Positions 40,905 to 49,343 of a stretch of 56,540 nucleotides of DNA are shown in pieces. Under the pieces are notes generated by a model, which did not search any database, was not told the origin of the DNA, and saw nothing but the letters and a program-made list of their open reading frames with translations. The position numbers and the translations under genes are program-made. Positions within the stretch are counted from its first letter, which is position 1. Each line of letters opens with the position of its first letter. The stretch is from Oscillospiraceae bacterium (GTDB lineage Bacteria; Bacillota; Clostridia; Oscillospirales; CAG-272). The DNA lies in contig SVQK01000122.1 of assembly GCA_015065385.1 (NCBI GenBank), positions 1 to 56,540 of the forward strand, in the 5' to 3' direction.

Positions 40905-40939
40905 AAACAGGTTCGGATTTGACTCCGAGCCTGTTTTTT
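40905..40939 (+). terminator. rho-independent terminator after pduL
   Basis: AAACAGG-T-TCGGA and TCCGA-G-CCTGTTT enclose a 7-nt loop, followed by T's; it can act on both converging genes. Confidence 0.8.
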
Positions 40940-40941
40940 CG

Positions 40942-41586
40942 TCACCGGAACCCCACCTCGCCGAGGACGAGCGGACAGTCTCGGAGCGCGTCCGCGATTT
41001 TCTTCTTCCGGGCGTCCTCCCCCGCGTCGTTGAAGAGAAAATCCCGGGAGCGCGGGATCCGGACGATCCGGAAGCTGAGCGCGCCGCCCGCAGGATCCGC
41101 CCCCGCCTCCGCCGCCCGCACCGCGTGAAGGGAGAGCTCGGCCAGCCGTTCGTCCGACGGTACTCCCGTGCCGACGAGCTGTCCGAGGGCTCTGATCCGA
41201 TCCCCCAGCGCGCGCGTCAGGGCGGCGGGAATCCCGGCATAGGAGGACGGGGCGGCATCGTTTTTTCCGAACGCGCCTTCCGCCCGCAGTCCGTCGAGCA
41301 CGTCCGGAAGAGCGTCCGGATAGGCCGGGGAGCGCATTCGTCCGAGCACAGCCGCTGCCATCCCGACCCGCGCCGCATAGGTCGCCTCCGGAGCGGATTC
41401 CGCCAGCGTCAGGGACAGAAGCGTCTCTTCGGCGGGCGTCAGCGTCGGACGGCAGTTTTCAGCCCGATCCGTCCCGACCGCACAGACGGATGCCGAAAGG
41501 CGCGGCATGAAGCAGATCAGGGCCAGGGCCGCAAGAAGCTGGCGGAGGCGGGAAACCGGGCGCGGACGGGCTGTTTTTTCGATCAT
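40942..41586 (-). CDS. SleB-like cell-wall hydrolase domain protein
   Basis: 214 aa. A signal/anchor segment 'LLAALALICFMPRLSASVCA' is followed by a Hydrolase_2-like region: 'LTLAESAPEATYAARVGMAA' and 'AVLGRMRSPAYPDALPDVL', aligning with the SleB pattern 'aEaRGE.yeGqvAVa.VvlNR'. The Glu corresponding to the catalytic residue is present ('LAES'), but the 'RGE' stretch is replaced. The rest is shorter and more divergent than spore cortex hydrolases. It may be a divergent wall hydrolase or a degenerate copy. No other sporulation gene is in the window. RBS GGAG. Confidence 0.65.
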   Translation of the reverse strand: MIEKTARPRPVSRLRQLLAALALICFMPRLSASVCAVGTDRAENCRPTLTPAEETLLSLTLAESAPEATYAARVGMAAAVLGRMRSPAYPDALPDVLDGLRAEGAFGKNDAAPSSYAGIPAALTRALGDRIRALGQLVGTGVPSDERLAELSLHAVRAAEAGADPAGGALSFRIVRIPRSRDFLFNDAGEDARKKKIADALRDCPLVLGEVGFR

Positions 41587-41720
41587 GGCGGAACTCCGTC
41601 ATCGTGACGTTCGTGCCGTCAGTATGCTCCGCCGTCTGAGATTTATGAGCGGGAGGTTGTGGAAACGCGGAAAAAAGCGGGAGACCATTTGTTGCGGAAG
41701 GTATGTCACAGAAGCCGGTC

Positions 41721-41963
41721 TTATTTTTTCGCTTCCGCGTCATTCACGGCAATTTCGATATGCCGAACGATTTCTGATGGTGAGATATTCAAAGCGGTTG
41801 ACAGTTTGAAGAGGGTGTCGAGCGTAGGTCTGCGTTCTCCGCGCTCGATGGCGGAAAGATGGGTTCTGCCGATATCTGCCAGTCCGCTGACAACCTCCTG
41901 AGAGCGTCCGGATTTTTCTCGCAGTTCCCGAAGTACAGTTCCGACAATCACAGGATCCAGCAT
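41721..41963 (-). CDS. XRE-family transcriptional regulator
   Basis: 80 aa: a stand-alone helix-turn-helix with 'VGTVLRELREKSGRSQEVVS' and 'GRTHLSAIERGERRPTLDTL' followed by 'KLSTALNISPSEIVRHIEIA'. ATG 41963 is chosen because the frame upstream is not protein-like; a purine-rich ribosome site precedes. It is divergent from the TM2-protein gene, with a 125-bp shared intergenic region, so it may regulate that operon and itself. Base composition is lower in GC than the neighbourhood, as in the next three genes. Confidence 0.85.
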   Translation of the reverse strand: MLDPVIVGTVLRELREKSGRSQEVVSGLADIGRTHLSAIERGERRPTLDTLFKLSTALNISPSEIVRHIEIAVNDAEAKK

Positions 41964-42025
41964 GGCGCACCATCCCTTTTTTCCTTGATTGTACAAAATT
42001 ATGTCCGGAACTTTGAACACATATG

Positions 42026-42054
42026 TTGACAACTGATTGAAAGCGTGGTAGAAT
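42026..42054 (+). promoter_or_regulatory. promoter of the TM2 operon
   Basis: TTGACA (42026-42031), 17 bp, TAGAAT (42049-42054). It lies between the divergent XRE gene and the TM2 gene. Confidence 0.7.
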
Positions 42055-42088
42055 ACTATTGACAACATTTGTGTTCGGAGGAGTTCGT

Positions 42089-42595
42089 ATGGATCAGAGA
42101 CCCGGAAATGGCAGCCCGGTTGTTCAAAGTCAGCCTCAGCAGCCGCAGTTTCAGACTCCCGCTCAGACACCGGTGCAGAGGCCGGTACAAGGGCAGGTTC
42201 AGCCGGTAAGGCAGTACGAAACGATATACTGCAGTACCTGTGGACAGCAAATCGCAAAGGTCGCCCTTGCCTGTCCTTTCTGCGGTGCTCCCGTATATCA
42301 GAATCAGCCGCAGCAATCTCAGCAGCCGCCGCAGATCATTATCAACAACAGTAACAGCAATGCGAACGTCAACATGCTCAGAAACGGCGGCTATGCAGGG
42401 ATCGTGCCAAAGCCGAAAAACAAGTGGGTTGCGTTGTTGCTTTGGTTTTTCCTCGGATTTGTCGGAGGCCACAAATTCTACGAAGGCAAGACCTTATTGG
42501 GAATTGTGTACATATTTACTGCGGGGTTGTTCGGCATCGGATGGATTATCGATTTCTTTGGACTGCTGTTTAAGCCAAATCCGTATTATGTATGA
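42089..42595 (+). CDS. zinc-ribbon and TM2-domain membrane protein
   Basis: 168 aa from ATG 42089 (GGAGGAG ahead). Residues 1-45 are Gln/Pro-rich; a zinc ribbon 'YCSTCGQQIAKVALACPFCG' follows; another Gln/Asn-rich stretch; then TM2: 'KPKNKWVALLLWFFLGFVGG' with 'HKFYEGKTLLGIVYIFTAGL' and 'GWIIDFFGLLF'. TM2 proteins have two helices around a short D/G-containing turn; function unknown. It starts an operon with a VanZ-like membrane protein and a secreted two-repeat protein. Confidence 0.88.
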   Translation: MDQRPGNGSPVVQSQPQQPQFQTPAQTPVQRPVQGQVQPVRQYETIYCSTCGQQIAKVALACPFCGAPVYQNQPQQSQQPPQIIINNSNSNANVNMLRNGGYAGIVPKPKNKWVALLLWFFLGFVGGHKFYEGKTLLGIVYIFTAGLFGIGWIIDFFGLLFKPNPYYV

Positions 42596-42620
42596 AGTGT
42601 GCACATCAGACAAGAGAGAT

Positions 42621-43052
42621 ATGGGGAAGGGATTGTTTTCCTTTAGCAATGTCGTCCTTCCGCTGTTGTGCGGAGCAGTCATATACTGGATATTTCGTCC
42701 GGACGCTATTGTAAGTAAATGGATTTCAAGCGTGTTCGGATCCTGCCCGGTGAGGGTGTCCTCGTTCGCTTTTCACAATTCGGGACTGCTTGCCTTTTGC
42801 AACAATCACCTTCCGGATATGCTTTGGGCGTATTCTTTCACCGCTTTGACTACCATCATACTGGAACACGAAAAAACGATTTTGTCAGTTTCTGCGTCCT
42901 TCACCTTTATGACGGAACTTTTACAGATTCCGGGTATTCTTCCCGGAGTTTTTGACTGGATCGACATTGTATTGGAGTGGACAGCCTGTGCCCTTGCTGT
43001 GCTGATCCTTATGTGGGACAAAACAATAGGAGGAGATTTCAATGAAAAATAA
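42621..43052 (+). CDS. VanZ-like small membrane protein
   Basis: 143 aa from ATG 42621; a start at 42588 would overlap the previous gene and lacks a ribosome site. Membrane segments: 'NVVLPLLCGAVIYWIF', 'MLWAYSFTALTTIIL', 'VLEWTACALAVLILMW'. The pair 'NHLPDMLWAYSF' and 'FMTELLQIPGILPGVFDWID' follows the VanZ-like pattern (Asp-Leu-Trp; Glu-x-x-Gln...Asp). VanZ-like proteins are tied to envelope and glycopeptide phenotypes; no activity is known here. Overlaps the next gene by 11 bp. Confidence 0.65.
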   Translation: MGKGLFSFSNVVLPLLCGAVIYWIFRPDAIVSKWISSVFGSCPVRVSSFAFHNSGLLAFCNNHLPDMLWAYSFTALTTIILEHEKTILSVSASFTFMTELLQIPGILPGVFDWIDIVLEWTACALAVLILMWDKTIGGDFNEK

Positions 43053-43962
43053 CAGAGTGAGATTTGTTTGTCTGGTTCTTGCTTGCGTCATGTTTCTGAC
43101 GATGGCGGCCGCGAGCAGTTCGGAAAATTCCGATTCACAGAAGCCATTGTCCGGTTCATCAAGCGGGAATACCTCTGAGAACAATTCGGGTGAAGAAAGC
43201 TCTGCGGAGACCGTTCAGGATATCACGATTGAAGAGCAGGTTCTGTTTGATCGGGACGGGATCGTCGTTACCGCCAAGGAGTTTTCTCATGACTCGATTT
43301 GGGGCGATAGTATAAAACTTCTTGTAGAAAACAACAGAGATGAAAATGTGACGGTCAGCTGCCGCAACCTGATCGTTAATCACTATATGGTTTCCAATTT
43401 GTTTTCCTGCGAAGTAGCAGCTGGCAAGAAGGTCAATAAAGAGCTCAGCCTTCCTTCCTCTGATTTGAAAAAAGCCGGAATCAGTACCGTTTCAGAAGTG
43501 GAAGCATCATTCAATGTATATAATTCTGATAATTGGGACGATATTTTCAATACTGACTTGATTTGCATTCAGACTTCCGCGTATGGGCAGGTGGAGTATA
43601 AAGCGGAGGAAAGCGGAAAAGAGCTGTTCAATAACGGAGAAATCCGCATTGTCGGGAAATATGTGGACGAGGATGACTTCTGGGGTGCTGCCATTCAACT
43701 TTTCATTGAAAACAACAGTGCTCAGACCATCGTCGTTCATGCGCGCGATTTTTCTGTGAACGGGTATATGCTGACGCCGCTGTTTTCAAGCACAGTCTTC
43801 CCCGGTCGGATGGCGATTGACGATATAACGCTGTTCTCTTCCGAAATGGAAGAGAATGGAATCGAATCCATTGAAGAAGTGGAGCTGACGTTCCATATCA
43901 CGGATGAGAGCTATTTCAATACAATAGCAGATTCAGAACCGATAACATTTACAATTGATTAA
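43042..43962 (+). CDS. secreted protein with tandem beta-sandwich repeats
   Basis: 306 aa. The signal peptide is 'VCLVLACVMFLTMAAASSSE', with no clear lipobox; a Ser/Glu-rich spacer follows to about residue 60. Two repeats are evident: 'LFDRDGIVVTAKEFSHDSIW' with 'LLVENNRDENVTV', then 'LFNNGEIRIVGKYVDEDDFW' with 'LFIENNSAQTIVV'; each ends in 'FNVYN'/'FHITD'-type strands. The fold resembles DUF4352/FxLYD-like extracellular modules. GGAGGAG ribosome site; starts 11 bp inside the VanZ-like gene, so coupled. A strong terminator follows. Confidence 0.75.
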   Translation: MKNNRVRFVCLVLACVMFLTMAAASSSENSDSQKPLSGSSSGNTSENNSGEESSAETVQDITIEEQVLFDRDGIVVTAKEFSHDSIWGDSIKLLVENNRDENVTVSCRNLIVNHYMVSNLFSCEVAAGKKVNKELSLPSSDLKKAGISTVSEVEASFNVYNSDNWDDIFNTDLICIQTSAYGQVEYKAEESGKELFNNGEIRIVGKYVDEDDFWGAAIQLFIENNSAQTIVVHARDFSVNGYMLTPLFSSTVFPGRMAIDDITLFSSEMEENGIESIEEVELTFHITDESYFNTIADSEPITFTID

Positions 43963-43985
43963 CCGGATGCATAAAACAAAAGCGT

Positions 43986-44030
43986 CCCCCTCCGGTTCCA
44001 CTGTGCGGAATCTGGAGGGGGAGTTTTGTG
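43986..44030 (+). terminator. terminator of the TM2 operon
   Basis: CCCCCTCC (43986-43993) pairs with GGAGGGGG (44014-44021), followed by AGTTTTGTG. Confidence 0.75.
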
Positions 44031-44043
44031 TGTGCGTCTTCTT

Positions 44044-45468
44044 TTACAGGATTTCCCCTCTCACCGGAAACACTCCGGGATCGTACCCGCCCCAGCTTTC
44101 GGCGTTCAGGGTGAAGCCGGAATCCCCGTCCCGGGCGAACGTCCATTCCGTCCGATGGGGACAGTTGAGAAACCGCACGGAGAAGACGAGCCTGTTCTCC
44201 TCCGCCGAATAGGAGGCGGCTGTGCGGCACCGTTCCCGATCGGGCGTGGACATTTTATCGACGAGCTTCGGCTTGAGCTTCGCCGCGACGACCGTTGACT
44301 CCGCCCAGTGTCCCCGTCCCGCCGCGACCGTGTACTGATCCGCGCCGTCGGAGAAGGTGAAGCGCATCTCGTCGGCCGCCGCGTCATAACGGAAATAGCA
44401 TCCCGTCCAGCCGAGGGCGTTTTCCTCCAGCCGGATGAAGCGGTCCTCGAACCCCGCGCGGCGTAGGGGGGAGGAGATCGGCGCGTACTCCGGCAGAACG
44501 AGGTCGGAATCCTCCGCCGTGTCCTCGTCGAAGAGATGGGGGACGAAGTCCATGATCCGGTCGATCTCCCGCTGCATGTCGCCGAGCTCGGTCTGTACGG
44601 CGATCACAAGCTCCCGCTCCGGAAGGACCACGCAGAGCTGGCCGTACGCGCCGTCCCCGCGGAATCCCTCCCGGGCGTTGACCCAGAACTGGAACCCGTA
44701 GCCGGAACACCAGTCGGGCGAGCCGTTCGAGGAGTTGTCGGAGATCGGGGACGTCGCCTCCGCCACCCATTTCTCCGACAGGAGCCGGGTCCCGTTCCAG
44801 ACGCCGCGGTTGAGGTACAAAAGCCCCAGCTTCGAAATGTCGTCCACGGAGACGTGAATGCCGGTGCCGCCCTCGTTCGATCCGTCCGGCGTGCGGTTCC
44901 AGCGGATGTCGGAGATTCCGAGGGGCATGAAGAGCTTCCATGTGAGGTAGTCGAGCAGCTTCATGCCGGAGAGCTTTTCCATGATGTGGGAGAGCATGAG
45001 GGTCGCGCCGGTGTTGTAGGCGAAGTGCGTCCCCGGCTCATAGGGGATCGGCTGGGTCATGAAGGAGCGGATCTCGTCCTCCGAGCGGATCATCCCCGGC
45101 ATCGCGCATCCGCCGTGGCCGCTGTTCATCGAGAGGATGTGACGGACCTTCATTTTCAGAAGATTCGGCTGCGGATCCGCGGGCACGGCGTCCGGGAACA
45201 GATCGACGAGGCGCGCGTCCAGGTCGAGCTTTCCTTCGTCCGCGAGGAATCCCACGGCGGTGGAGCAGAAGGATTTGGAGAGGGAATAGATTTCCCGCTT
45301 GTCCGAGCAGGAATAGGGAGCCGGAGCGATCCGGAGAACGAGGGCGCCCCGATGGTGGATCTCGATCGCGTGGATTTCGTCCTGTCCGGGGCAAAATCCT
45401 TCGAACAGGCGGTTCACGGCGGAGCGGGAGACGGCGGGCGCGAGGTAGAGATCGGCGCGGTGAAGCAT
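44044..45468 (-). CDS. beta-lactamase-family serine hydrolase
   Basis: 474 aa, no signal peptide. The SxxK motif is S62-L-S-K65 in 'IYSLSKSFCSTAVGFLADEG'. The second motif is 'FAYNTGATLML', where Tyr directly precedes Asn (Y151-N152) instead of the usual Y-x-N. 'GYGFQFWVN' and 'YGQLCVVLPERELV' are the third-motif area. A C-terminal domain (about 330-474) is unrecognised. Members include esterases, DD-peptidases and dimer hydrolases; substrate is open. Lack of a signal peptide argues against a wall enzyme. AAAGGAG ribosome site; 65 bp after the CofE-like gene and possibly co-transcribed. Confidence 0.85.
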   Translation of the reverse strand: MLHRADLYLAPAVSRSAVNRLFEGFCPGQDEIHAIEIHHRGALVLRIAPAPYSCSDKREIYSLSKSFCSTAVGFLADEGKLDLDARLVDLFPDAVPADPQPNLLKMKVRHILSMNSGHGGCAMPGMIRSEDEIRSFMTQPIPYEPGTHFAYNTGATLMLSHIMEKLSGMKLLDYLTWKLFMPLGISDIRWNRTPDGSNEGGTGIHVSVDDISKLGLLYLNRGVWNGTRLLSEKWVAEATSPISDNSSNGSPDWCSGYGFQFWVNAREGFRGDGAYGQLCVVLPERELVIAVQTELGDMQREIDRIMDFVPHLFDEDTAEDSDLVLPEYAPISSPLRRAGFEDRFIRLEENALGWTGCYFRYDAAADEMRFTFSDGADQYTVAAGRGHWAESTVVAAKLKPKLVDKMSTPDRERCRTAASYSAEENRLVFSVRFLNCPHRTEWTFARDGDSGFTLNAESWGGYDPGVFPVRGEIL

Positions 45469-45533
45469 GGGATCAAACTCCTTTCGAAAATCAAAGAGAA
45501 AGGCGGGAAAGAAAATCTCTCCCGCCGGAGTCG

Positions 45534-46736
45534 TCAGTCGTTCGTGTAATTGTCAAAGTATCCCTGCACCAGCACTACGGGCGTGCCCTTGTCGCCGGAG
45601 CCGGAGGTCAGGTCGCAGAGGGAGCCGATGAGGTCGGTCAGCTGGCGGGGTGTGGTGCCCTGAGAGGCCATGGAGCCCTTGAGGTCGCCGTCCTTTTCCC
45701 GGATCGACTTCGAAATCGCCTCTTTCAGCGCGTCGCCGGAGAGGTCCTTGTAGTCGTTGTCCGCCAGATATTTGAGCTTCAGCTCGTTCGGCGTCCCGAT
45801 CAGGCCGGAGGTGTGGAACGGGGAGACGACCGGGTCGGCCAGCTCCCAGATCTTGCCCTGAGGATCCTTGAACGCGCCGTCGCCGTAGATCATGACCTCC
45901 ACCTTCGCGCCGGTCTTGTCAAGGATGTTTTTCTGAATGGCCTCGACGAGCGGCTGGGCGTTTCTCGGGAAGAGCTTGATCTTTTCCTCGGTGGATTTGT
46001 TCGAGCCGAGCAGGCCGTAGGTCTCGTTGCAGCCGGAGCCGTTCACCGGGGCGTTCAGAATGTCGTCCAGACCGAGCACGACCTTCGCGCCGGCAGCTTT
46101 CAGGATCCGTTTGGTTCTCTTCCGGGTGTGAATGTCGCAGGTGAGGATGCGGTCCGCGTAGTCGAGGATGGCGGCGGGACGGTTGGCGAAAATGATCTCC
46201 GCCTCGGCCCCCTCCTCCCGGATCAGATCGCCGTAGTAGGCCACATAGTCCACGCCGGTGAAGGGATGGCGGTTCTCGCCGAACAGAGCGCGGTACTTCT
46301 CGAGGGAGAGCACGTCCGCGTAGGGATCGACGCCCGCCTCGTCCAGCGCGTCCAGGGACACGAGCTCGTTGCCCACCTCGTCGGAGGGATAGCTCAGCAT
46401 GAGGACGATCTTCTTCGCGCCTCTTGCGATCCCGCGCAGGCAGATGGCGAACCGGTTGCGGGAGAGGATCGGGAAAATGACCCCGACGGTCTCCCCGCCC
46501 AGCTTCGCGCGGACGTCGGCGGCGATATCGTCCACGGAGGCGTAGTTGCCCTGCGCTCTGGCGACGATGGACTCGGTGACGGCGATCACATCCCGGTCGC
46601 GGAGAGAGAACCCTTCGGAGCGGGACGCTTCGATCACGCTGTCGGTGACGATGACGGAGAGGTCGTCCCCCTCCCGGATGATGGGGCAGCGGACGCCGCG
46701 GGACACGGTTCCGACCCTGCGCTCTTTGTTTTCCAT
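45534..46736 (-). CDS. CofE-like coenzyme F420-0:L-glutamate ligase family protein
   Basis: 400 aa. The F420_ligase pattern is visible: 'EGFSLRDRDVIAVTESIVAR' at the N-terminus, 'VLMLSYPSDEVGNELVSLD', and 'VEVMIYGDGAFKDPQGKIWE'. CofE adds glutamates to F420-0, but no other F420 gene is present, and Clostridia of this type normally lack F420. The 400-aa clostridial homologues are thus of uncertain function, perhaps another amide ligation. AAAGGAA ribosome site; own promoter. Confidence 0.8.
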   Translation of the reverse strand: MENKERRVGTVSRGVRCPIIREGDDLSVIVTDSVIEASRSEGFSLRDRDVIAVTESIVARAQGNYASVDDIAADVRAKLGGETVGVIFPILSRNRFAICLRGIARGAKKIVLMLSYPSDEVGNELVSLDALDEAGVDPYADVLSLEKYRALFGENRHPFTGVDYVAYYGDLIREEGAEAEIIFANRPAAILDYADRILTCDIHTRKRTKRILKAAGAKVVLGLDDILNAPVNGSGCNETYGLLGSNKSTEEKIKLFPRNAQPLVEAIQKNILDKTGAKVEVMIYGDGAFKDPQGKIWELADPVVSPFHTSGLIGTPNELKLKYLADNDYKDLSGDALKEAISKSIREKDGDLKGSMASQGTTPRQLTDLIGSLCDLTSGSGDKGTPVVLVQGYFDNYTND

Positions 46737-46774
46737 GCGGATATTTCCTTTCGGAATCAGAAGATTTCCCGTAT

Positions 46775-46803
46775 ATTATACTATAGAATCGTCTGTAATG
46801 CAA
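46775..46803 (-). promoter_or_regulatory. promoter of the CofE-like gene
   Basis: Minus strand: TTGCAT (46798-46803), 17 bp, TATAAT (46775-46780). Confidence 0.7.
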
Positions 46804-46995
46804 GAAGAAATCGCCAATTGCCCGCCCGCGCGCCGCGAAAAAGTGCGCTGCCCGGAGCGGGAGTATTTGACGCCTCCGACAGGGTTGATTCCGGTTCCCG
46901 AATCAGTTTCGGACGAATCCACAAAAAGGACGCGTGGGGATGCGTCCGGCGTTGCTGCCGTTACAAATTGTTAACAGTCGGCGGGGGAAAAACCG

Positions 46996-47024
46996 TTGAC
47001 AGAGGGGTGTGAATTTGTTATAAT
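46996..47024 (+). promoter_or_regulatory. sigma-A promoter of the fatty-acid operon
   Basis: TTGACA (46996-47001), 17 bp, TATAAT (47019-47024), leader about 85 nt. Just upstream, GTTACAAATTGTTAAC (46960-46975) is a weakly palindromic AT-rich box that could be an operator; it matches neither the FapR nor the FabT consensus. Confidence 0.8.
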
Positions 47025-47118
47025 CGGTGCGAATAGAAATAGTTGCCATGAGTGAACTGTAAGCACCGAAAACGATTGCCGACCGGTTCATATCCGGCTT
47101 TTTGAGGAGGACATTTCC

Positions 47119-48084
47119 ATGGGCTTTCGGTTCCTCGGCACGGGCAGCGCGGCTCCCGCCAGAATTCTGACCAACGACGATCTCTCCGCGATGGTGGAGA
47201 CCTCGGACGAGTGGATCACCACCCGGGTCGGCGTGCGGGAGAGACGGATCGCCGTCGAAGAAACCACCGCGTCTCTTGCGGCCGAAGCAGCCCGGCGGGC
47301 TCTCGAACAGAGCGGCGTGTCCCCGGAAGAGCTCGATCTCATCCTCTGCGCCACCATCACAGCGGACGACGTCTGTCCCACGGTGGCGGGCGCGGTTCAG
47401 GAGGCTCTCGGCGCGTCCTGCCCGGCTTTCGATATCAGCTCCGCCTGCTCCGGATTCCTCTTCGCCCTTGAGACGGCGGCGGGATTCTTCGCCCGCGGGA
47501 CCGTGAAAAAAGCCCTCGTCATCGGCGCGGAGCGGATCTCGAAGATCCTCGACTGGAGCGACCGGTCCACCTGCGTCATCTTCGGCGACGGAGCGGGCGC
47601 GGCGGTCCTCGGGGCTTCGGAGGAGGATTCCTACCTCGTGAGCGAGCTGCACACCGCGGGCGGATCCGACGTGATCCACATTCCGGCATATCAGGGCCAG
47701 TCCCCGTTCCGGAAGGTTCCCGAGGGCGAGCGTCCCCCGGTGATCTTCATGGCCGGTCAGGAGACCTTCAAGTTCGCCGTCAACGCGATGGTGAACCACA
47801 TCCGGTCCATGGCGGAGAAGATCGGGAAGACGCCGGAGGAGCTGGATTTCGTCGTCCCCCATCAGGCGAATACCCGCATCATCGATTTCGCCGCGAAGAA
47901 GCTGAACCTTCCCCCGGAGAAGTTCATCGTGACCATCCAGAACTACGGCAACACCGCGGCGGCGAGCGTTCCCACAGCCCTTGACGAAGCGAACCGGTCC
48001 GGCAGGATCAAGCGGGGCGACCTCGTGGCAATGGTGGCCTTCGGCGGAGGACTGTCCTCGGCGGGCGCCATCGTGCGGTGGTAG
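47119..48084 (+). CDS. fabH: beta-ketoacyl-ACP synthase III
   Basis: 321 aa. Catalytic C110 in 'SSACSGFLFAL', H248 in 'VPHQAN' and N278 in 'YGNTAAAS' form the FabH triad. It condenses acetyl-CoA (or a branched starter) with malonyl-ACP, starting each fatty-acid cycle. First gene of the FAS II operon behind a consensus promoter; RBS GAGGAGG. Confidence 0.97.
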   Translation: MGFRFLGTGSAAPARILTNDDLSAMVETSDEWITTRVGVRERRIAVEETTASLAAEAARRALEQSGVSPEELDLILCATITADDVCPTVAGAVQEALGASCPAFDISSACSGFLFALETAAGFFARGTVKKALVIGAERISKILDWSDRSTCVIFGDGAGAAVLGASEEDSYLVSELHTAGGSDVIHIPAYQGQSPFRKVPEGERPPVIFMAGQETFKFAVNAMVNHIRSMAEKIGKTPEELDFVVPHQANTRIIDFAAKKLNLPPEKFIVTIQNYGNTAAASVPTALDEANRSGRIKRGDLVAMVAFGGGLSSAGAIVRW

Positions 48085-48129
48085 GATTTTTTATCAGCCA
48101 ATCATTTTTTCACATAAAGGAGAACCAAC

Positions 48130-48354
48130 ATGACCACATTCGAGAAAATCAGAGACATCATTGCCGACAAGTCCGGCGAGGACGGTGAGAACATCACCCC
48201 CGAGACCGAATACACCGACCTCGGCATCGACTCCCTCACCATCGTCGAGATCCTCATGGACATCGAGGACGAGTTCGGCGTGACCGTGGAAGCGGCCAAC
48301 GCGGGCAAGACCGTCGGCGACCTCGTTGCGAAGGTCGAGGAGGAAGCGAAGTGA
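48130..48354 (+). CDS. acpP: acyl carrier protein
   Basis: 74 aa. The phosphopantetheine site is S35 in 'DLGIDSLTIVE'. Acidic helices ('ILMDIEDEFGVTV') are typical. It carries all intermediates of the pathway. AAAGGAG ribosome site. The stop is overlapped by the fabK GTG (GTGA). Confidence 0.97.
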   Translation: MTTFEKIRDIIADKSGEDGENITPETEYTDLGIDSLTIVEILMDIEDEFGVTVEAANAGKTVGDLVAKVEEEAK

Positions 48355-49307
48355 TCCGCACGCCTCTGTGCGATCTCTGCGGGATCCGCTATCCCGTTTT
48401 TCAGGGCGGCATGGCCCATGTGTCTGACGGGCGGCTCGCGGCGGCGGTGTCGGAGGCCGGCGGTCTCGGCATCATCTCCGCGATGAATTTCGGCGGAACG
48501 AAGCTGCGCGATCAGATCCGCGAGGCGAGGGAGCTCACCTCGAAGCCCATCGGCGTCAACATCATGCTCCAGGCCCCCACGGCCAAGGACTCGGCGGCGA
48601 TCTGCGCGGAAGAAAAGGTGGAGATCGTGACCACCGGCGCGGGCAACCCGTCGGAGTTCATGCCCCTGTGGCTGGACGCCGGATGCCGGGTGATCCCGGT
48701 CGTGGCGTCCGCGGCTCTTGCGAAAATGATGGAACGCTGCGGCGCGGCGGCTGTCATCGCGGAGGGCGGAGAGAGCGGCGGCCACATCGGCGAGGCGGCG
48801 ACCATGCCCCTCGTTCCGCAGGTGGTCGATGCCGTGAAGATCCCCGTTCTCGCGGCGGGCGGGATCGCGGACGGGCGCGGACTGGCGGCGGCTCTCATGC
48901 TCGGCGCGGTCGGCGTTCAGATGGGAACCCGCTTCATCACGGCGAAGGAATGCGGCGTCCCCCAGCACTACAAGGATCTGATCCTGAAGGCCACCGACAC
49001 CTCCACCATCGTCACCGGACGGCGGCTCGGGCACACGGTGCGCTCCCTCAAGACGCCCTATTCCCGCCATTACGCGCAGGTCGAATACACCGATATCTCC
49101 GACGAAGATCTGGAAGCCCTCGGCGTCGGCTCCCTGCGCAAGGCGGCCATCGACGGCGACGAAAAGGGCGGCTGCTATCTGGCCGGTCAGATCGCCGGGC
49201 TGGTGAAGCGGGAACAGACCGCCGCCGAGATCCTCTGGGACGTGATGCGTGAGGCCGAGGCGCTTCTCGGAAACGCGGGGAAATGGCTCGCGGACGAATC
49301 CGTATAA
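48351..49307 (+). CDS. fabK: enoyl-ACP reductase II, FMN-dependent
   Basis: 318 aa from GTG 48351, overlapping acpP by four bases. It is a 2-nitropropane-dioxygenase-type TIM barrel: 'YPVFQGGMAHVSDGRLAAAV' at the N-terminus, 'GESGGHIGEAATMPLVPQVV', 'IPVLAAGGIADGRGLAAALM' and 'GVQMGTRFITAKEC' (flavin phosphate site). FabK catalyses the last reduction of each elongation cycle and is insensitive to triclosan. No fabI or fabV appears in the operon. Confidence 0.95.
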   Translation: MIRTPLCDLCGIRYPVFQGGMAHVSDGRLAAAVSEAGGLGIISAMNFGGTKLRDQIREARELTSKPIGVNIMLQAPTAKDSAAICAEEKVEIVTTGAGNPSEFMPLWLDAGCRVIPVVASAALAKMMERCGAAAVIAEGGESGGHIGEAATMPLVPQVVDAVKIPVLAAGGIADGRGLAAALMLGAVGVQMGTRFITAKECGVPQHYKDLILKATDTSTIVTGRRLGHTVRSLKTPYSRHYAQVEYTDISDEDLEALGVGSLRKAAIDGDEKGGCYLAGQIAGLVKREQTAAEILWDVMREAEALLGNAGKWLADESV

Positions 49308-49343
49308 CCGCGCGCATACCACGACAGAAAAAGGATTTTCACT

